This document shows, one piece after another, positions 62,501 to 64,000 of a DNA stretch of 64,000 nucleotides (its first letter is position 1; each line of letters starts with the position of its first letter). Under the pieces are notes generated by a model. The model worked only from the letters and a program-made list of their open reading frames with translations, was not told the origin of the DNA and did no database searches. Position numbers and translations under genes: made by a program. Origin of the DNA: Microbulbifer donghaiensis (lineage in GTDB: Bacteria; Pseudomonadota; Gammaproteobacteria; Pseudomonadales; Cellvibrionaceae); NCBI RefSeq assembly GCF_900129095.1, contig NZ_FQVA01000001.1, positions 372,001-436,000 of the forward strand, given 5' to 3'.

Positions 62501-64000
62501 AAAGCACCAGACTGAACAATACGAACAGCCGGATTTGTCTCTGGATAATAGACCGAACCAGAATCTCCATATGTACCATCGTCGTCATCCAAGATAAGCC
62601 TTACACCATTAATACATAACTTATCTTGAGAATCATCGGAAACACTCTCGGCACTACCATCCAATGCATAAATATCTGCGCAGCGATCTATTGAACCTCC
62701 TGTACTCAAGGACCAGCCCATCCCGAGAATTCCGTTACCAGAGTTGCTACTGTAATTTAGCTTTACACTAGGCTGTAGGGCCGCCCTCCCCGGAGGGATA
62801 ATGATTGGTATTGATAATATAGAGCTACCACCACTAACAGTCACCTCGGGATCAATATGACCCACTGTGGAGTCATACTCAGGCACCACCGGATCTGGCA
62901 GCACATCATCTAAGATGTCACCAAAGTCTAGCTGCACGATATCTACAAGTGATACGGGCGTGGTCACGCAGGCAATTGACGTGTTGCATGCCGTTAGCTG
63001 ATACTCCCAACTTTCATCAGGGATCGTTTTCGTAATGCTCGCACTTCCCGCTTGGCCCGTATAAATCGAATTCCAATTGACATCACCGAACAACCGCTCC
63101 TCCAGATCCCAACTGGTTACGGTGCTGCTCGCTGAAAATCCCGCTGAATAGGAACGTCTTGGCTTTCCTTCTGCCGGCAGGTTCAACCATACTGACTGAG
63201 GAAGCTGCCTCGCCTCCACACTTGCGCTTACAGCGCTCGGTTCAGAACAGGCCCATTCGAATCCATTACATTGCACTAATTGAAAAGACCAGTAGCCATC
63301 AGACAGGCCTGTAACTGTTGCATCGTCGGTAGTTATCTTATCGCCCGGAGTATGCTCCGAAAAAGTGCCCGATGTACCCTTACGGCTCAATACTTTGTAG
63401 TATTCACCTGAAGCCGGTGCTTCACTAAAAGTTAATAGTGCTGACTGATCAAGTGTCTGAGAAGGCGCTGATGGCGGAGCTGGCTTTGCTGGTGACTTCC
63501 GGACTCGCACAGTGTTTTCTGAACTGAAAGCAGAGCAAGCCCATGCAAAATCATTACAGGCGGCCACCTTGAAATGTAGCTCATCTTTATCTTGCCCGGA
63601 TTGAGGGCTTTGGCTAGTGGTGGCCTGACCAGCACCCGCATATGGCCCGCTGCCAACACGCTTTTCTATGAAATACAGATTTGCGGGAGCTACATCCGGC
63701 CAGTCGACCGTAAAAGTTGTAGTGTTCGAATTGATATCCGAAGGCTTGCCTGGAATCGGCGGTTTAAAACGAACCTGTGTAAAGGAAGTATCGGCACTTA
63801 AAACGCTCGTACATGCCCAAGACCTTAAATTACATGCGAGGACCCGATAATAGTAATCTCCTTCACCTTCTGAAAGAGGATAGTTTATGGTGTTACCACC
63901 ATCTACTATATTGGCGTCTACAAGACCAAAATTTGTACCATCGCTACTTTTGTATAGCTGGTAGTAGGTCGCATTGCCTGAAGGCCTATTCCAACTTAGC
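56581..64000 (-). CDS. Giant SpvB/YD-repeat (Rhs-family) protein with C-terminal metallopeptidase-like tip (5' partial)
   Basis: At least 2472 residues; the frame is open to the window edge, so the start lies outside, and GTG 63567 is internal. Order of parts: (1) at least three fibronectin III-like modules, each with an ACN...WAC cysteine pair, about 64000-62950. (2) A SpvB/TcaC-type domain (SIPIIIPPGRAALQPSVKLNYSS...GMGWSLS), about 62880-62400. (3) About seven VCBS/FG-GAP calcium-binding-type repeats (DYDGDGTPD, DFNGDGIQD, DANNDGLLD), about 61980-60780. (4) A TcdB-middle-like stretch (ALGVRHEFSYQS, GRGHQGFREI), then YD repeats, about 60700-58100. (5) An Rhs-associated core ending GRFLSVDPFI...YSYVMNNPLRYTDPTG, about 58050-57400. 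(6) A variable tip of about 275 residues carrying HEVGH and ERAAD. The protein is probably secreted or surface exposed, and is a polymorphic toxin candidate. No PAAR or VgrG part is visible. Confidence 0.9.
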   Translation of the reverse strand, partial: LSWNRPSGNATYYQLYKSSDGTNFGLVDANIVDGGNTINYPLSEGEGDYYYRVLACNLRSWACTSVLSADTSFTQVRFKPPIPGKPSDINSNTTTFTVDWPDVAPANLYFIEKRVGSGPYAGAGQATTSQSPQSGQDKDELHFKVAACNDFAWACSAFSSENTVRVRKSPAKPAPPSAPSQTLDQSALLTFSEAPASGEYYKVLSRKGTSGTFSEHTPGDKITTDDATVTGLSDGYWSFQLVQCNGFEWACSEPSAVSASVEARQLPQSVWLNLPAEGKPRRSYSAGFSASSTVTSWDLEERLFGDVNWNSIYTGQAGSASITKTIPDESWEYQLTACNTSIACVTTPVSLVDIVQLDFGDILDDVLPDPVVPEYDSTVGHIDPEVTVSGGSSILSIPIIIPPGRAALQPSVKLNYSSNSGNGILGMGWSLSTGGSIDRCADIYALDGSAESVSDDSQDKLCINGVRLILDDDDGTYGDSGSVYYPETNPAVRIVQSGALSGASFSVDSSNGVKKYFGDTENSRVRRGGSGSTISWKLRKIQDLHNNSVIYSYYFSGGASYLSKIFYTGDGDTQGNREVSFTYEDRDDVISSYRNKSEVVADIRLKSISTYVDGSPVREYSVYYREGTNVSKIDNIQLCGWGAVGAQKKCYPSTVLDWTDWDFVLGSTPTKVLSISEQEFDSPISSFHDYDGDGTPDFSLGTKVTLSSSGQEETLPYRYEIPGGLFEQSKSFSNSGFDIDLDGRVDNIGLSDGKLRYARWNGSSFVEGDTGVSYECVNYPYDDVMNDPSLSQFRACSAYSLDFNGDGIQDLVTTYQSSSTESLPVTLRFYEGSENGTFVFVGSSPNIKIDKAMVVADYDGNGLEELIGVTEEPLKGSNKVIVVAPVWNNGVIESIATTDTGVSVQYNVNPLFFDANNDGLLDVLVYQPAVKDWRLYENSGGDLTSDSYLVSWEREIYQEYFHGERVERYLDSYIRVMDFNRDGISDLVYPSATALHQVQCEQFQTNGCQFWINDNGYGDKFDIYSWSVVLGKIENDGKVTFSDEVSLPVIAPLTDISMVDQNGDSYADILTRFGRTLNDNRAELTMAGPYSQPGIYVYYNQSSDADLVTGISTALGVRHEFSYQSLRSSPDFYNVTNTNHAFPVINGSTATMAVKEYRTSDGLGGLNKTTFSYKDALFNLQGRGHQGFREITERKFASDSDTDSYAEVVTTFAQDFPETGSVLHQDTKVRNNSGTLVTTAVVDNQLTVVNGQLANTKFVYADTSTTTKKELDGSLISTESVTRTYHYLGLLTDETSVVSDNSGDVTKTTTKDINFTLDTANWWFKLDNASERHQISYQDPLQLPAGALTDVTVTKTYGYTDSGTRQPTSITTTSDDTSLNLVTTNRYTGPYKQLDRVTLTSNGSGNTAIEGSRWTEMSYSTGSDDGYFVVKTYNSAWGLTVAANSATYDARTGLPLTQTDANGHTTNNKYDHFGHLTEADAPGVPAQKLSRQWCSAGCPSAATSRHAVYFQIAAQAGAPMVLSYYDALGREVYRETEGTDDTIVQWQSYDSRGRVTQVVDPHYSNAAANDYGSVDFSQFDGLSRPGHKSVSRLPISYEVNYDYSGLTTDITVTPNGLGPVLMMASRSSVLGQPMYHRDAKGQFTRFRYDALGNVAMIQDVSGNAITATYNGFGHKLALNDPNMGGWQFLYNTLGELRWQRDAKAQVSTFNYDALGRLTDAYPGSDAAHHFQFDDSARGTLDREYTGSSSSPDFERIYSYDSLQRETVRTSQIDGRVFVQETAWDANYGRIKGVQYPDGTIVETLYDQTGRVAEDWDFVAGVQLRTVDSRTATDAITQQSFANALIEESQYNAAGLLNQRCVSSIIGNCAQSNLIYDQYDSYGNLWHRRNAIAGVDESFVYDELHRLTQSSRSWDTHIPATLHATVDYGYDAAGNLLYKSDFSDTGNAYQYGDVSRAINNAGPNAVTQVTLEDLSTRTFHYDLNGNLTADGLRTISYGVNNKPRSISHSNGNSASYYYGPDDSRYKQVATDGSATTTRYYLGTYEYEETLQGGNTTVVERTTVADFAQYRTETLNGSVQSTGWQFLHKDHLGSIESISDIAGSIQERRGFDPFGKVRDLNEDDSNGGLLGRDITRRGFSGHEHLDGVELIHMNGRAYDYNLGRFLSVDPFISMPGNSQAYNPYSYVMNNPLRYTDPTGYVVNLAGTNEAVTDEAGQQVEQAIEACNSSTCGGVEVKLSDGTTVVYLKGNGNGGGKIGAVAVSSPRDNENRSGANNASSGQSNEVSVNDFAPRISAGDSGDGREALSTGKQEFIGLLEKEITNTYLHLSERRMEALRTGDAQLADDISQAMHGMRIANWKYVDSRGPDGAEALAETRLGGMASGEVKALGVNITFYQGSYSAYLNGSKAPRALGYFVDMKPGLHAVRGIIGHEVGHTIPRNMVQTINGRLVPLDQRPKERAADTFLRNVYPGVY
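56584..57405 (-). other. C-terminal variable tip of the Rhs-type protein: zincin-like domain
   Basis: The approximately 275 residues after the core end signal DPTG differ in character from the repeat shell. After a linker with Gly/Asn/Ser-rich stretches (GNGNGGGK, GANNASSGQSN) comes a helical part and then GIIGHEVGHTIPRN, with HEVGH encoded at 56698-56712. This is followed 22 residues later by ERAADTF, whose Glu is encoded at 56629-56631. HExxH with a downstream ExxxD is the pattern of gluzincin metallopeptidases. The chain ends 14 residues after that glutamate. Confidence 0.7.

Overview
The window is a chromosomal stretch of a GC-rich gammaproteobacterium, most likely a marine member of the Cellvibrionales such as Microbulbifer or a relative. 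This rests on the Pseudomonas-like order fabD-fabG-acpP-fabF-pabC-mltG-tmk-holB-pilZ-tatD, the Pseudomonas-type isocitrate lyase, a TonB receptor, and a secreted vibriolysin-like protease with two C-terminal PPC domains. The genus is inferred from content; no search was run.

Layout. 1-21 kb is dominated by carbon metabolism around acetate and PEP. It holds isocitrate lyase (cut by the window start), a divergent nitric oxide reductase-like oxidoreductase, ackA-pta, an acetyl-CoA hydrolase/transferase family protein, an FadE-type acyl-CoA dehydrogenase, an EamA transporter, RraA, an L,D-transpeptidase, PEP synthase divergent from its regulatory kinase/phosphorylase, pabB, a CxxC thioredoxin-fold protein and CysB. 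21-37 kb carries a 5'-nucleotidase/TetR pair, a TonB receptor, a gamma-glutamylputrescine oxidase-like and glutamine synthetase-like pair (an amine utilisation module sharing an operator-like sequence with the TonB receptor), the M4 protease, a Na+/alanine symporter with an unusual insert, a D-cysteine desulfhydrase/ACC deaminase-like enzyme, YajC, a small AraC protein, Bcp, a DUF2244 protein and malate dehydrogenase.

37.8-50 kb is the fatty acid/folate/DNA replication superoperon, all on the minus strand: yceD, rpmF, plsX, fabD, fabG, acpP, fabF, pabC, mltG, tmk, holB, pilZ, tatD and a dUTPase-like gene. A 5 x 92 bp tandem repeat array interrupts it between holB and pilZ. 49.4-55.4 kb holds maf, a HAD phosphatase, rluC and rne, the last two divergent with a long gap between them.

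55.6-64 kb looks accessory. A tRNA-Ser(UGA) has its 3' end duplicated 136 bp downstream. Beyond it lies a very large SpvB/YD-repeat (Rhs-family) gene that runs off the right edge. Its C-terminal variable tip carries an HEVGH...E zinc-protease signature. A small signal-peptide protein begins about 12 nt after its stop codon and is a candidate immunity protein. This toxin/immunity-like pair, the altered active site of the NOR-like protein, the shared operator in the amine module and the 92 bp array are the observations most worth following up.
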